From NCBI GenBank assembly GCA_001771545.1, contig MEUC01000021.1:1-50518 (forward strand): 50,518 nt of DNA, read 5' to 3'. Origin of the DNA: a candidate division WOR-1 bacterium RIFOXYB2_FULL_42_35 (lineage in GTDB: Bacteria; Margulisbacteria; WOR-1; O2-12-FULL-45-9). Below the pieces are notes generated by a model, which saw nothing but the letters and a program-made list of their open reading frames with translations, was not told where the DNA came from and did not search any database. Made by a program: the position numbers and the translations under genes. How positions within the stretch are numbered: position 1 is the stretch's first letter; each line of letters begins with the position of its first letter. Shown here in pieces: positions 1 through 9,055 of this stretch.

Positions 1-72
1 GATTTCAAATCGACTACACTCATAATTTCCCTATATCCCTTACCTGTCATGCATTACAGCACTTTTGCCCCC
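1..72. other. Downstream flank of the polysaccharide operon
   Basis: I see no gene, tRNA or clear terminator hairpin in these bases. They follow the stop codon of the last minus-strand operon gene, so the operon may continue beyond the window. Confidence 0.4.
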
Positions 73-1335
73 TCAACGTTGGGACAGTAGTGAAGCATTA
101 CCTATATTAACTTTTATAGATTTTAAGGCTTGATTGGCATAATCAATTGCAGCTTGTCTGGTCTCTGCCTCAGTAATTACAAATCCTAATCTCTTGGTAT
201 GATCACTCATCTTTTCTATAACGGTTCCCTCAGCAAGATTTATCCCTATTTTTTTTACAAAACTCATTTTTTCAACCTCTTCAAGCCCTGTAATACGATC
301 GATTCTGCCCTGTTCAACAAAGAGATACCTTAAAGCAACTCCCCGAGAATATTTAGGACTAAGTTTTGAGAAATCAAACTTTATACCAAGAGCAATGTTG
401 ATCACTGCCTCTACCACATTCACTCCTGAAGACAAGGGAATTTCATCAGTTGCAAACCAGCCACCACTTAAGCGAGCCGCCACCTCAATAATCTTAAATC
501 CATCACGAGTTAAAACTATGTCCCCTTTTAAAGACCCTCGACTAATCCCTAAAGCCTCGGCCGCTTTCAATAATACCCGGTTTAACTCTTGTTTTTGAAC
601 TTCATCCAAAAGAACTGGTAGATCCCCACCGTTTTCAATTATATAAGGCGCGTATTTCTCTAAATATTCATAATTTCGATTAGCTAACCCCGGCGTAAAT
701 ATCTGGCCATCATAAATGATAGACTCACTACTGATCTGCAAACCTTCTAGAAAATCCTCAACCATTACTCTCCCTAAAGGAGACGCCTTCCGACTCTCCG
801 CAAAAGCCCAGCTAAGATCGGTCGATTCTGTTAGCCTTAAAACACCTCTAGCTCCCCGGCTATCCATTGGCTTTATAACTACAGGATACTGGTAAATCTT
901 AATAAAACCCTTCAATTCATCAACATCCCTAATTTCCTTAAAAGAAGGTATCGGAACCCCAAATTCAGAAAACTTTTCCTTCATTAATAATTTATGGGTC
1001 GCAATTTTAGCGGTTTCAAGGGAATGGCCAGGCAACCCTAATTCTTGTGCCACAGCTGCTACTGTTAGAGGAACATCACTAGCAACAGTAATTACCCCAT
1101 CAAGCCTATTTTTGCTTTGACTGTAATCACGAGCAAAAGAGACCGTTTTTACACAATCATAAGTACTAATAACAGCAAAATCATCAGCCCACTCAAACCC
1201 AGGAGCAGACTGGTTACCATCCGTAACCACCACTCTTAACCCCATACTTTTGGCCAGTTTGATGGCAGGAACCTGCTCTATTCCAGCTCCAATAATTAAA
1301 ATGGTTTTAGGCAAAATAGAGCCCCCCATTAACAT
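73..1335 (-). CDS. ATP-grasp carboxylate-amine ligase-like protein
   Basis: A 420-residue single ATP-grasp protein of the carbamoyl-phosphate-synthase-like type, expected to join a carboxylate to an amine or thiol through an acyl-phosphate. The N-terminal pre-ATP domain starts with ILIIGAG (about 13-19). The ATP-grasp fold has VVIKP (152-156), VEDFLEG (192-198), and the metal-binding strand GDIVL...KIIEVAARLSGG (271-292). It is the last gene of the operon and overlaps the upstream SDR gene. The start is uncertain: ATG at 1335 or 1329 gives a 23-29 nt overlap, while a TTG at codon 8 gives a shorter one. The substrate cannot be read from sequence. The neighbours (TPP enzyme, SDR, second ATP-grasp, aminotransferase) suggest it couples an acyl or aminoacyl group to an amino sugar; this is inference. 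Confidence 0.85.
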   Translation of the reverse strand: MLMGGSILPKTILIIGAGIEQVPAIKLAKSMGLRVVVTDGNQSAPGFEWADDFAVISTYDCVKTVSFARDYSQSKNRLDGVITVASDVPLTVAAVAQELGLPGHSLETAKIATHKLLMKEKFSEFGVPIPSFKEIRDVDELKGFIKIYQYPVVIKPMDSRGARGVLRLTESTDLSWAFAESRKASPLGRVMVEDFLEGLQISSESIIYDGQIFTPGLANRNYEYLEKYAPYIIENGGDLPVLLDEVQKQELNRVLLKAAEALGISRGSLKGDIVLTRDGFKIIEVAARLSGGWFATDEIPLSSGVNVVEAVINIALGIKFDFSKLSPKYSRGVALRYLFVEQGRIDRITGLEEVEKMSFVKKIGINLAEGTVIEKMSDHTKRLGFVITEAETRQAAIDYANQALKSIKVNIGNASLLSQR

Positions 1336-2044
1336 TTATAGTTTGGCCAGTGATATAAGCAGCCTCATTTGAAACAAGAAAACAAACCGCACTCGCAACT
1401 TCCTGAGGAGTACCAATCCTTCCCATTGGAATAGTAGCAAGTTTCTTTTTCCCAAGCTTACTATGCAACTCTTTTTTAATCATCTCCGTATTGATTAAAC
1501 CAGGAGCCACCGCATTAACCGTAATGCCCTGACTAGCCGATACTTTAGCCAATGATCGAGTTAGATTTATTAAGGCAGCTTTAGCAGCCGCATAATGAAC
1601 CTGTCTGACTCCCCCCAATTGCCCACCAATTGAGGAAATATTTATAATCCGTCCCCAATGTTTTTTCTTCATAGCAGAGAGAAGTTCCTGAGAAAGAATA
1701 AAAGGACTCTTTAAATTTGCAGCTAACATCTCATCCCAGTCTTTATCTGTAATTTTTGAGGGCTCTTTTTCCTGACAAAAAGACGCATTGTTTATCAAAA
1801 TATTAATCGGCCCAAAGTCCTTCTTCATTTTGGCAGCAAAGGCATAAACTGATTTTGTTCGAGTTAGATCTAATGGAAAGGCCTCTGCCTCTCCACCAGC
1901 CGCCCTAATTGTTTTTACAACCAAATGCGCTTTTTTGCTCATTTTTTGATAAGTGAGTAAAACCTTGATCTTTTCACCAGACAAGGCCAAGGCAATAGCT
2001 TCGCCAATTCCCCGACTACCACCAGTTACAATTGCTGTTTTCAT
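1307..2044 (-). CDS. Short-chain dehydrogenase/reductase (FabG-like)
   Basis: A 245-residue classical SDR with the NAD(P)-binding TGGSRGIG motif (8-15), NNAS, the catalytic Ser in NISSIGG and the YAAAK catalytic Tyr-Lys pair. The C-terminus has the usual ITGQTINVNGG. Length and motifs match 3-oxoacyl-ACP reductase, but the context is a sugar operon without other fatty-acid genes. A ketone reduction following the TPP enzyme encoded just upstream is more plausible. The start ATG overlaps the stop of the TPP C-terminal gene by a few bases, so the two are translationally coupled. By analogy, yersiniose synthesis pairs a TPP enzyme (YerE) with a reductase; the link here is inferred. Confidence 0.9.
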   Translation of the reverse strand: MKTAIVTGGSRGIGEAIALALSGEKIKVLLTYQKMSKKAHLVVKTIRAAGGEAEAFPLDLTRTKSVYAFAAKMKKDFGPINILINNASFCQEKEPSKITDKDWDEMLAANLKSPFILSQELLSAMKKKHWGRIINISSIGGQLGGVRQVHYAAAKAALINLTRSLAKVSASQGITVNAVAPGLINTEMIKKELHSKLGKKKLATIPMGRIGTPQEVASAVCFLVSNEAAYITGQTINVNGGLYFA

Positions 2045-3198
2045 AAAGGCACCTCCTCAAAAGGATACATTTCATTCAGCTTCTGCCCCCCCATTAACAT
2101 CGGTAAAACATCTTCATTATAATCAACCTTACAATGCACTAAAGCCGGTGAATCATCCGCAAAAACTTCTTTTAAAATGGGGACTATTTTTTCAGAAGAA
2201 GAAATATCATAGCCTTTCAAGCCATAGGCTTTAGCAATGGCAGAAAAAGATGGATTATGCTTATTGCCAGTACTAGGATCGCGTTTCCAATTCAACTTCT
2301 GAAATTGAGAAACAATCCCTAAACGACTATTATCTAAAACAAATATTTTGATCGGCAAACGATATTCCTCAATAGTGGCTAATTCCTGAGTATTCATCTG
2401 AAAAGAACCATCCCCAACAAAAACGATCCCCAAGGTATTAGGTTTAGATTCTAACATCGCTCCGATATTAACCGGAATATCAAAACCCATCGTCCCGTGC
2501 CCCGCAGAAGTAAGCCAAATTCTCCTGGGATAATCAAAAGAAAAACATCTAGCAACTAATTGTTGATGGGTCCCCACCCCACTACTCACCACTACTTGTC
2601 GATTTTTTGTAATATCATCGACCGCTTTTATAACTTGGTACATATTAAGAGCCTTCCCCTGATAAAAACGAGAAGAGTTAAGTTCCTTTTCCCAACCCTT
2701 AATTTTTGCCAGCCAATTTTGATAAGAAAAAGACTCTTTTTTCCCTTTTAAATATTCTGAGAATCTAGATAAAAACTCTTTCAAATCCATCTGAATATTA
2801 ATATCCCCTTCAATCCTAGAAAAGTCTAATTCTCCCTTATCTATATCAACCCGCACAACTTTCTTGTTTGTTTTAAAATCTTTAATCTCAGAACCAGTTT
2901 GTCTTAAATCAAGCCGCACACCAAGGGCTAAAAGAAGATCCGAATAGAACAAAGCCAAGTTGGCGAAAAATTCACCAGTATGTCCCACAAAACTAAAACT
3001 TAGCGGATGATCAGAAGGCAGTGCGCCCAGTGCCGGCAAACTGCTCACGCAAGGTAGTTGACATTGATCTATAAGATCTCGAAAAACAGGCACAGCTTGA
3101 GAGATATAGACACCATTCCCAATTAAAATTAAGGGCCGCTGAGCTTTCTTTAAGAGATTAAAAATCTTGTCAAAATCATTAACTAAAACTTCTGCCAT
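2041..3198 (-). CDS. Thiamine-diphosphate enzyme, central and C-terminal domains (split acetolactate-synthase-like)
   Basis: 385 residues matching the central (dimerisation) and C-terminal PP domains of acetolactate-synthase-like enzymes. The central domain begins near KKAQRPLILIGNGV (17-30). The cofactor motif is GDGSF (262-266), followed about 23 residues later by D289-N290. The N-terminal Pyr domain with the catalytic Glu is in the preceding gene. Their stop and start form TAATG, and a good Shine-Dalgarno (AAAAGGAG) lies before this ATG inside the end of the first gene, so this is a real second start and not a simple frameshift. Together the two parts (172+385) match the usual ~560-residue enzyme. 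Proposed role: a carboligation making an acyl branch or a modified acyl group for a sugar. Confidence 0.88.
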   Translation of the reverse strand: MAEVLVNDFDKIFNLLKKAQRPLILIGNGVYISQAVPVFRDLIDQCQLPCVSSLPALGALPSDHPLSFSFVGHTGEFFANLALFYSDLLLALGVRLDLRQTGSEIKDFKTNKKVVRVDIDKGELDFSRIEGDINIQMDLKEFLSRFSEYLKGKKESFSYQNWLAKIKGWEKELNSSRFYQGKALNMYQVIKAVDDITKNRQVVVSSGVGTHQQLVARCFSFDYPRRIWLTSAGHGTMGFDIPVNIGAMLESKPNTLGIVFVGDGSFQMNTQELATIEEYRLPIKIFVLDNSRLGIVSQFQKLNWKRDPSTGNKHNPSFSAIAKAYGLKGYDISSSEKIVPILKEVFADDSPALVHCKVDYNEDVLPMLMGGQKLNEMYPFEEVPL

Positions 3199-3716
3199 TA
3201 AAACTCTCCTTTTTGAACATCCATGGGTAGGTCAATTAAGACCGGCCCTGGTCGACCCTCTTTTGCTAGATTAAAAGCATTTGAAACAACAAAAGAGGGA
3301 TCTTCTTTAAAATTTAGAACCTGAGCATGTTTTGTCACCGGCTTAAAAATATTTACCGTATCAGTTTCTTGAAAGCCAGTCTGTCTAACTTTTTTTTCGA
3401 AGTTGATCGAATTAACCGAAACTTGCCCAGTAAAAACTAACAGGGGTATAGAATCATAAAAAGCATCTGCCACAGGACTCAAAACGTTAGTCGCACCAGG
3501 ACCAGAGGTAACAATCACCACTTGAGGGGTCTGAGTCATTTTTGCAGCCCCAATAGCAGCATAACCAGCTCCTTGTTCATTACGAGCACAAAAATACTCA
3601 ATCCCATCACAAATCAAAGCCTCCAGCAAAGGAGCAATTGTTCCACCTGGATAAAGATAAACCCTTCTAATTCCTAATATAAACAAGGTCCGAGAAATTA
3701 TTTCTGCACCAATCAC
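3198..3716 (-). CDS. Thiamine-diphosphate enzyme, N-terminal Pyr domain (split acetolactate-synthase-like)
   Basis: 172 residues covering only the TPP N-terminal domain. It has YPGG (22-25), the catalytic Glu47 in ARNEQGAGYAAIGAAK, the TSGPGATN motif, and ends at GRPGPVLIDLPMDVQ, exactly where the Pyr domain normally ends. The stop codon overlaps the start of the downstream gene, which supplies the remaining domains. Full-length acetolactate synthase is normally one chain; separate subunits are known in TPP families such as transketolase-like pairs and avilamycin AviB1. The two products should assemble into one active site, with Glu47 activating the cofactor held by the other chain. Substrate unknown. 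Confidence 0.88.
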   Translation of the reverse strand: MIGAEIISRTLFILGIRRVYLYPGGTIAPLLEALICDGIEYFCARNEQGAGYAAIGAAKMTQTPQVVIVTSGPGATNVLSPVADAFYDSIPLLVFTGQVSVNSINFEKKVRQTGFQETDTVNIFKPVTKHAQVLNFKEDPSFVVSNAFNLAKEGRPGPVLIDLPMDVQKGEF

Positions 3717-3719
3717 AAT

Positions 3720-4763
3720 TCAGCCCTCCTTAATAGTACGCAAGTCATAATAAAAACAATCCCCTTTCTTTTCTTCAAAAATATAATCTATTTGGCTATC
3801 GCCAACCTGTTCTTTTAAAAGGCGATAGATCTCTTGCTCTTTTCCCAAAACAGTAATGAGAACGCGATCATATTGAGAAAAGTCTACCCCTTGATAGTAG
3901 CCAATATTATTTCCATGGAACAAAACCCCTGCCTCTTCAGGCAATCCAGAACAAAACCCAATCCGACCACTTTTATTAAGAATAGCAAGCTTATCTTTAG
4001 CAATAAAATCCGCCACACTTCCAACCCCATAAATTAAAATCTTCTGTCCAGAATGCATTAATTCTTTTAAAGCTGTCGATATTTTTCTCTCAATTTTTCT
4101 TTTCACAAAACTTTTAGGGACATATTTATCTACGATTTTTCCCCAGATATCTTTCTCCAACAAAAAACTCTCAGAAGAATAGGCCTTGTCTTTATTACTC
4201 TTGGTACTCTTACCAAAATGGTATAAGAAATGGTCTAAAACCTTAAGTGAGAAGCCCTTTTTTTTAGCTAAGAAGCCATAGATGGCCTCACCCCAACGAT
4301 TTTTTCCCTCCAAAGAAAACTTGGGGAGTGCCTGCCAAACTTTTCCCCCAATAAACATGGCACAACCACAAACCGCATCACAATCTCTAACCGCGACTCT
4401 CTTCTTCGTCTCTCCCCGCAAACTAGGCAATAAAGAGATTTTTCCATCAATATCAACTAAGTCATAGCCATGGTCCTGAATTATCTCAGTGTCTGGGTAC
4501 AACATTGGAAACCCTAAGATGATGTCATCTCGTTGATATTTAACCAAAGTTGCATACCATCCCTCAGTAAAAAGAACATCATCCCCCAAAATCAAAAGAT
4601 CTCCTCCCTGATGGCGTGATAGGGCAAAGTTAAGGGTCTCCTCCCTAAAAGCTCTTTCCCTAACAATATCAATATCAATATCAGGGGGAAGCTCTCTCAA
4701 AAGACTTAAGAGAGTTCTCATTAAACTATCATTTCCTAAAGAACTACAAATTACAATTCTCAT
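3720..4763 (-). CDS. Family-2-like glycosyltransferase with C-terminal Rossmann-like domain
   Basis: About 347 residues. The N-terminal half resembles a GT-A glycosyltransferase: RIVICSSLGND at the start, then LLILGDDVLF, which could be the DXD-like metal site, and a CDAVCGCAMFI segment typical of family-2 enzymes. The C-terminal part (about 240 onward) begins KILIYGVGSVADFI, a nucleotide-binding-like Rossmann start. I chose ATG at 4763 over an upstream TTG at 4778 because the ATG lies just after the stop of the preceding gene (TAG at 4768). It is the only evident glycosyltransferase in this stretch of the operon and may transfer the sugar built here. The donor is not determined. Confidence 0.65.
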   Translation of the reverse strand: MRIVICSSLGNDSLMRTLLSLLRELPPDIDIDIVRERAFREETLNFALSRHQGGDLLILGDDVLFTEGWYATLVKYQRDDIILGFPMLYPDTEIIQDHGYDLVDIDGKISLLPSLRGETKKRVAVRDCDAVCGCAMFIGGKVWQALPKFSLEGKNRWGEAIYGFLAKKKGFSLKVLDHFLYHFGKSTKSNKDKAYSSESFLLEKDIWGKIVDKYVPKSFVKRKIERKISTALKELMHSGQKILIYGVGSVADFIAKDKLAILNKSGRIGFCSGLPEEAGVLFHGNNIGYYQGVDFSQYDRVLITVLGKEQEIYRLLKEQVGDSQIDYIFEEKKGDCFYYDLRTIKEG

Positions 4764-4767
4764 AATA

Positions 4768-6684
4768 CTAGTTACCAATCATTATCTTTTTTCTAAGTAA
4801 ATCTTTTTTATCAGGATAAGAACAAGAATTCTCTAAATAGTGAGAAACATAAAGCTCCGCAAAACTATACTTCAACTTTTTAAGCAAAAGATAATACCTC
4901 ATGGGAGGATCAAGGCCAATATCAATCACATAAAAAACACCAGATCTAACAATTACATCAAACTTAACAAAGAGTTTCTCTAGTTTGAGTTCTTCAATAA
5001 CCACGCTCAAGCTCTTTTCTAACTTGGAGATATCAAGCCCTTTAAAATTTCTTAAGGCAAAGGACTTTTTATCAGTTATTTTATGAAAGCAAAAAAACTG
5101 CCCAGCAAAATAATTAACCCGCAGATGCTGCCCTAAAATACTTTCTTGTAATACATAATATTTTCTAAAGTAACGGTCCTTCTGCCAATTTACCGAAGGA
5201 ATATTTTTACCTGCGAGCCGATAAATATATTGTGGGTTCTTGCTAAAATCTGATTTAAGAAAATATTGTTTACCTTCCTCTAAATTATTTATCAGCCCTC
5301 GCTTGGTTTCAATATTCTTAGTGGGAGGGATGGGAACTTTTTTCGCCTTTAAAAAACTATACAGTTTGTGCTTGTTGAGGCAGATATCTACGGTTTTGGG
5401 AGCTACAAAATCAATTTTGAAGTGTTTGGCAAACTTACTCGCACCTATATAAGCAAATTGTGCTGCCGCAGTAAAGACTTTATCAGTTGAAGAAAAGCCT
5501 TCTTTTTTTCCAACTGAGATTAAGCCTTTTTCATCTTCATAACCAATCCTATAGTAACGATTAAGACACTTAATCCCAGGAGCACGGGAATTAAGATCTG
5601 TCCCCACCAAAAAATAGCCTCTCTTTTTTAACTCTATAAGATAAGGAATTTGATCATAATTACAACCTAAAACCAAAACCTTTTTGGCCTTTCTTCTATA
5701 TTTTACTGGCTTAATTTTAAAAGGTTCGGACTTAAAATGACCCCCCGCAAAAAACTTGATCAACTCTCCAATTATATTGATGCCAGTTGCGGCCGGGATA
5801 ACCCGATCAAGAATTTCATCACCACCCAGATCAATGTGTGACTCAATCACTTTAGGGCCAGCAGAAGTAATCCTAAAAGCAGTTGAGAGCATACCAAACT
5901 CAATTCCAAACTCAAAAACCATCTTCGTTACTATTTGAGAAACTTTATTCTGAGTAGACCTAGAAGCATTACTTGGTAACCGATAAAAAAGGTTGATAAA
6001 ATATGGGGGTGGAGTCGTAAGCTCATCTATCAGCAACAAATTATAGATCTTGCCATCTTTCACCAAATCAATGCTAATCAGTTCTGGCCCATCAAGATAC
6101 TCTTCTATCTCAACCTTGCTATCCAAAGATATCTTCTGTGACATCGAAAAGAAGAGTCTCAATTGCTGCTCATTATCAATTTTTCTAATTGCTGTTCGAG
6201 AAACCGTCGGGATGGATGGCTTTATAACGACAGGAGCATTCAGTTCCTTAAGAAAGTTATTGGCTTGTTTAAAACTCGTGCAAATCTCACTGCGCGGAAC
6301 TGGTATTCGATGTCTAGCAAGGCTTTTAATGAATTTCCCCTTATTAACAAAGATTTCAGCTAATTGAGGCTCAATCCAGGGCAAGCCATAATGTTTAGCC
6401 ACGTAAGCAGCTGTTACCGCAGCTCGTCCAGGAGAAGATCTGGTAATCACCCCACAAAAATCATATTTTTTTTGTAATCTCTCTAGTTTTTTTATGATTA
6501 ATCTATGATCTAAGGAACTAGCAATAATTCTCTCCTGCGCAACGGTTAAACCAGGGGCGTTCACCCGAATATCCGTCGCAATAACCACCAGACCCTGTTT
6601 TTGCGCTTCAATAATAAAAGGAAGGGAATCTGCTCCAGCAGAAATACAGATAATGGCCTTCCCCTTTTGTAACAACTTCTTCAC
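4768..6684 (-). CDS. Tandem ATP-grasp protein (two CPSase-like halves)
   Basis: 638 residues made of two successive CPSase-like ATP-grasp modules. The first starts with AIICISAGADSLPFI and contains APVVIKPSIP and a VIESHIDLGGDEILDR metal-binding strand. The second starts near residue 335 with KKVLVLGCNYDQIPYL and contains KQYFLKSDF and FYVIDIGLDPPMRYYLL. The repeated 'TDxxxxAPGxxxA' style segment occurs in both halves. The second half looks less canonical (fewer charged residues in the metal site) and may be regulatory or degenerate. The start is a GTG. A fused pair of ATP-grasp domains plus a separate ATP-grasp gene in one sugar operon suggests sequential ligations onto an amino sugar; this is inference. 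Confidence 0.82.
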   Translation of the reverse strand: MKKLLQKGKAIICISAGADSLPFIIEAQKQGLVVIATDIRVNAPGLTVAQERIIASSLDHRLIIKKLERLQKKYDFCGVITRSSPGRAAVTAAYVAKHYGLPWIEPQLAEIFVNKGKFIKSLARHRIPVPRSEICTSFKQANNFLKELNAPVVIKPSIPTVSRTAIRKIDNEQQLRLFFSMSQKISLDSKVEIEEYLDGPELISIDLVKDGKIYNLLLIDELTTPPPYFINLFYRLPSNASRSTQNKVSQIVTKMVFEFGIEFGMLSTAFRITSAGPKVIESHIDLGGDEILDRVIPAATGINIIGELIKFFAGGHFKSEPFKIKPVKYRRKAKKVLVLGCNYDQIPYLIELKKRGYFLVGTDLNSRAPGIKCLNRYYRIGYEDEKGLISVGKKEGFSSTDKVFTAAAQFAYIGASKFAKHFKIDFVAPKTVDICLNKHKLYSFLKAKKVPIPPTKNIETKRGLINNLEEGKQYFLKSDFSKNPQYIYRLAGKNIPSVNWQKDRYFRKYYVLQESILGQHLRVNYFAGQFFCFHKITDKKSFALRNFKGLDISKLEKSLSVVIEELKLEKLFVKFDVIVRSGVFYVIDIGLDPPMRYYLLLKKLKYSFAELYVSHYLENSCSYPDKKDLLRKKIMIGN

Positions 6685-6722
6685 AAGAATAAGAATTCCT
6701 TTCTTGAATTAATTCAGCCAAA

Positions 6723-8036
6723 TCAAGAAACCAATCTCTTAAAACCCTGATGACTTGGTGTCCCTTTTAACATTTCCTCTACCCTATTTTGCTCTTGAGC
6801 CTTTTTTAAAATACTAAAAACCTCAGCACAATCATCTTTATACTTCTTAAGATGCTCTTCCTGATGAGCATAGCTCACTTTAAATTGACACCAAGCCAAA
6901 TAACCACGCTCTAACATTAGCTGAGTAAATAAAGTCCTTAATTTCAAGTCATTATCACCTTCAAAGTCAAAATGACCCAATGTCGGTAAACCATGGGCAT
7001 GAATCTTTAACCCGGCTTCTTGAGCTGCTACTTTCCATACCCCTAACATACCATTCCCAACTTCAATAATATGTTGATCAACCCTTTTTTGGAGATATTT
7101 CTTAATTGTTGCAATGGCAGCGGTCGGCCCAATTCGCTCTGTCCAATTAGTACTACTAATAAAACTCCGCTGGGCTTCATCCATAACACTTCGTTTACCA
7201 ATAACAACTGCCAGTGGATAACCATTGCTAATCGCCTTGGCAAAAACCGCTATATCAGGATTAACACCGTAGCGTAAATGTATCCCGCCTGCACACATCC
7301 GAAACCCAGAAGTTATTTCATCAAAAACAAAAACTGTTCCAACTCGCTTAGCTTCTTTCTGAACATATTTAAGGAACTCTGGGGAAGCTTCATGCCCACG
7401 AGCCGGTTCCATGATTATAGCGGCCAGATCATCTTTATGCTCAGCAATAATTGCATCAAAAGATTTACGATCCTGATAGCTGAAAGCTAAGGTACTCCCT
7501 CTCAACTGCTGGGGTACCCCTGCGGTAGAAAGCCCTGGAATCAAATATCCATCAAGGGAATAATTATTGCCAAGATTTGCAGAAATGTACCAGTCATGCC
7601 AACCATGATAGCCACAGATTGCAACCTTATTTCTCCCCGTGGCAGTACGAGCAATGCGAACTGCTATGGCCATTGCTTCACCACCTGAACGGGCATAACG
7701 AACCATGTCTGCCCAAGGATGCAATTGACAAAGCAGCTCAGCTAGTTCAACCTCTTCGGGACAGTTCAGAGTTGCCATGGATCCATTATCAATGGCTTTA
7801 TGGACTGCTTGGTCAACATCTGGATCAGCATAACCCAAAATACAAGCCCCTACTCCCATAATACTCATATCTAGATAGTGTTTATTATCAAGGTCCCAAA
7901 TATCAATGCCCTTAGCTTTAGAATAGTAAGCTGGCCAATAATCAGGTAAAAACATTTCTGGCCTTTTTGAGAGTAATTGCGTTCCACCAGGAATTAAAGT
8001 TTTTGCTTTTTTATATAATTTTTGCCCTTTCCCCAT
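6723..8036 (-). CDS. Class-III PLP aminotransferase, glutamate-1-semialdehyde aminotransferase-like
   Basis: 437 residues with class-III aminotransferase signatures: SGGEAMAIAVRIAR, the HGWHDWY segment near 144-150, cofactor Asp239 in VFDEITSGFR and Schiff-base Lys267 in FAKAISNGYPLA. The start ATG has a good upstream AAAGGAG. It resembles HemL-family enzymes, but no haem-pathway neighbour is present. HemL-like homologues recur in surface-sugar and flagellar-glycan loci, so a transamination of a keto-sugar or nonulosonate intermediate is likelier. It sits between the PseG-like hydrolase and the tandem ATP-grasp protein; an amine made here could be the acceptor for ATP-grasp ligation. Confidence 0.87.
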   Translation of the reverse strand: MGKGQKLYKKAKTLIPGGTQLLSKRPEMFLPDYWPAYYSKAKGIDIWDLDNKHYLDMSIMGVGACILGYADPDVDQAVHKAIDNGSMATLNCPEEVELAELLCQLHPWADMVRYARSGGEAMAIAVRIARTATGRNKVAICGYHGWHDWYISANLGNNYSLDGYLIPGLSTAGVPQQLRGSTLAFSYQDRKSFDAIIAEHKDDLAAIIMEPARGHEASPEFLKYVQKEAKRVGTVFVFDEITSGFRMCAGGIHLRYGVNPDIAVFAKAISNGYPLAVVIGKRSVMDEAQRSFISSTNWTERIGPTAAIATIKKYLQKRVDQHIIEVGNGMLGVWKVAAQEAGLKIHAHGLPTLGHFDFEGDNDLKLRTLFTQLMLERGYLAWCQFKVSYAHQEEHLKKYKDDCAEVFSILKKAQEQNRVEEMLKGTPSHQGFKRLVS

Positions 8037-8053
8037 TTCTTAGCTCCTTTCGT

Positions 8054-9055
8054 TTAAACTGCTGAAGAAATCAATCCTAACAGGTTATCAACAATCCGTT
8101 TACTGCCAAGCCCATCAATCTTGACTTCAAAACCACCTTTCATGAAAGCGGGATCATTTAAAGCAGCTAGGCAACTCTCTTTAATGTCATTAACAGAAAG
8201 CTCTACCCCATAGCCAACAAGCCTACCCAAACCAAGCGTTGCCAACTTCTTAGCTTGGATTAAATCCTCTCGATAATGAGTTATGTATAAACTGGGAATC
8301 CCTAAATAAGACGTCTCATATACTGAGATCCCAAAACCAAGCACAACCAGAGCACTCTGCAAAAGGAGATCTCTGTAAGTTTCTTGATCTGGAGCCAGAA
8401 TACAATCAATTTTTAAATCTTTCGCCCTTTTATTAAGTTGCTCAGCAGATTTGTTAGTTGGCCCAAGAACCACCTTGATCATTTGTTTTGGCAGTGATTC
8501 TCTCAACCGAGAACAAGCCTCCAGCACCTTTTCAGTAATATTTAGAGGATCACTTCCCCCCATTGAAACAAGTAAGTAGCTCCCTTGATTAACTCCTATA
8601 GCTTGACTCTTTTCTTTAAGAAAACTCTCTGCTAAGACAACATAATCAGCCCCAGCCAAAACCCGGTTTTCTATAGACTTTGGAACAGAAGCAGAAATAA
8701 CCGGCAGGACAAAAAGATCAACATTAGCCTCTGGAAGCAAACGATCAACCAAAACTATTTTTGCCCCTGCATTTTTAAACTTTATGACTTCTTGATCAAT
8801 CGTTTCACGAGTATCAAAAACAACTACATCAGCAGAAACATCGGGCTGACCCCAAGCGTAAATATCTATATCGTGAACCTGATCATGCAAAATCCGAATA
8901 GCCGCCTCATCTCCTCTCAACATAAAAGTAATTGATGCACCTTTGCGCTGGGCTTCTCTGGCTAGAACCGAACAACGCATCAGATGTCCCAACCCATACT
9001 TTGCCCCAGCAGAGATAACAAAAATTATATTTTCTTTTTTCCTTTTTAAATTCAT
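8054..9055 (-). CDS. pseG: PseG/SpsG-like UDP-sugar hydrolase
   Basis: 333 residues of the PseG/SpsG family, GT-B-fold hydrolases that remove UDP from the 2,4-diacylamido-trideoxyhexose during pseudaminate synthesis. The N-terminal GLGHLMRC motif (near 22-29) and the LLVSMGGSDPLN nucleotide-binding loop are diagnostic. ATG at 9055 is preferred over an upstream TTG at 9067 because it overlaps the preceding stop as ATGA. It lies with PseB, PseC, NeuB/PseI and PseF homologues in the same operon. No GNAT (PseH) domain is fused to it. Its substrate may differ from the classical one given the missing PseH. Confidence 0.85.
   Translation of the reverse strand: MNLKRKKENIIFVISAGAKYGLGHLMRCSVLAREAQRKGASITFMLRGDEAAIRILHDQVHDIDIYAWGQPDVSADVVVFDTRETIDQEVIKFKNAGAKIVLVDRLLPEANVDLFVLPVISASVPKSIENRVLAGADYVVLAESFLKEKSQAIGVNQGSYLLVSMGGSDPLNITEKVLEACSRLRESLPKQMIKVVLGPTNKSAEQLNKRAKDLKIDCILAPDQETYRDLLLQSALVVLGFGISVYETSYLGIPSLYITHYREDLIQAKKLATLGLGRLVGYGVELSVNDIKESCLAALNDPAFMKGGFEVKIDGLGSKRIVDNLLGLISSAV

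Noticed and set aside
3190..3205. The TPP enzyme split as a sequencing error
   Set aside because: A proper Shine-Dalgarno and ATG begin the second gene and the break is at a domain boundary, so a real split is more likely.
6723..8036. Calling the aminotransferase HemL (tetrapyrrole synthesis)
   Set aside because: Motifs fit the HemL family, but the operon context is sugar metabolism with no other haem-precursor genes.
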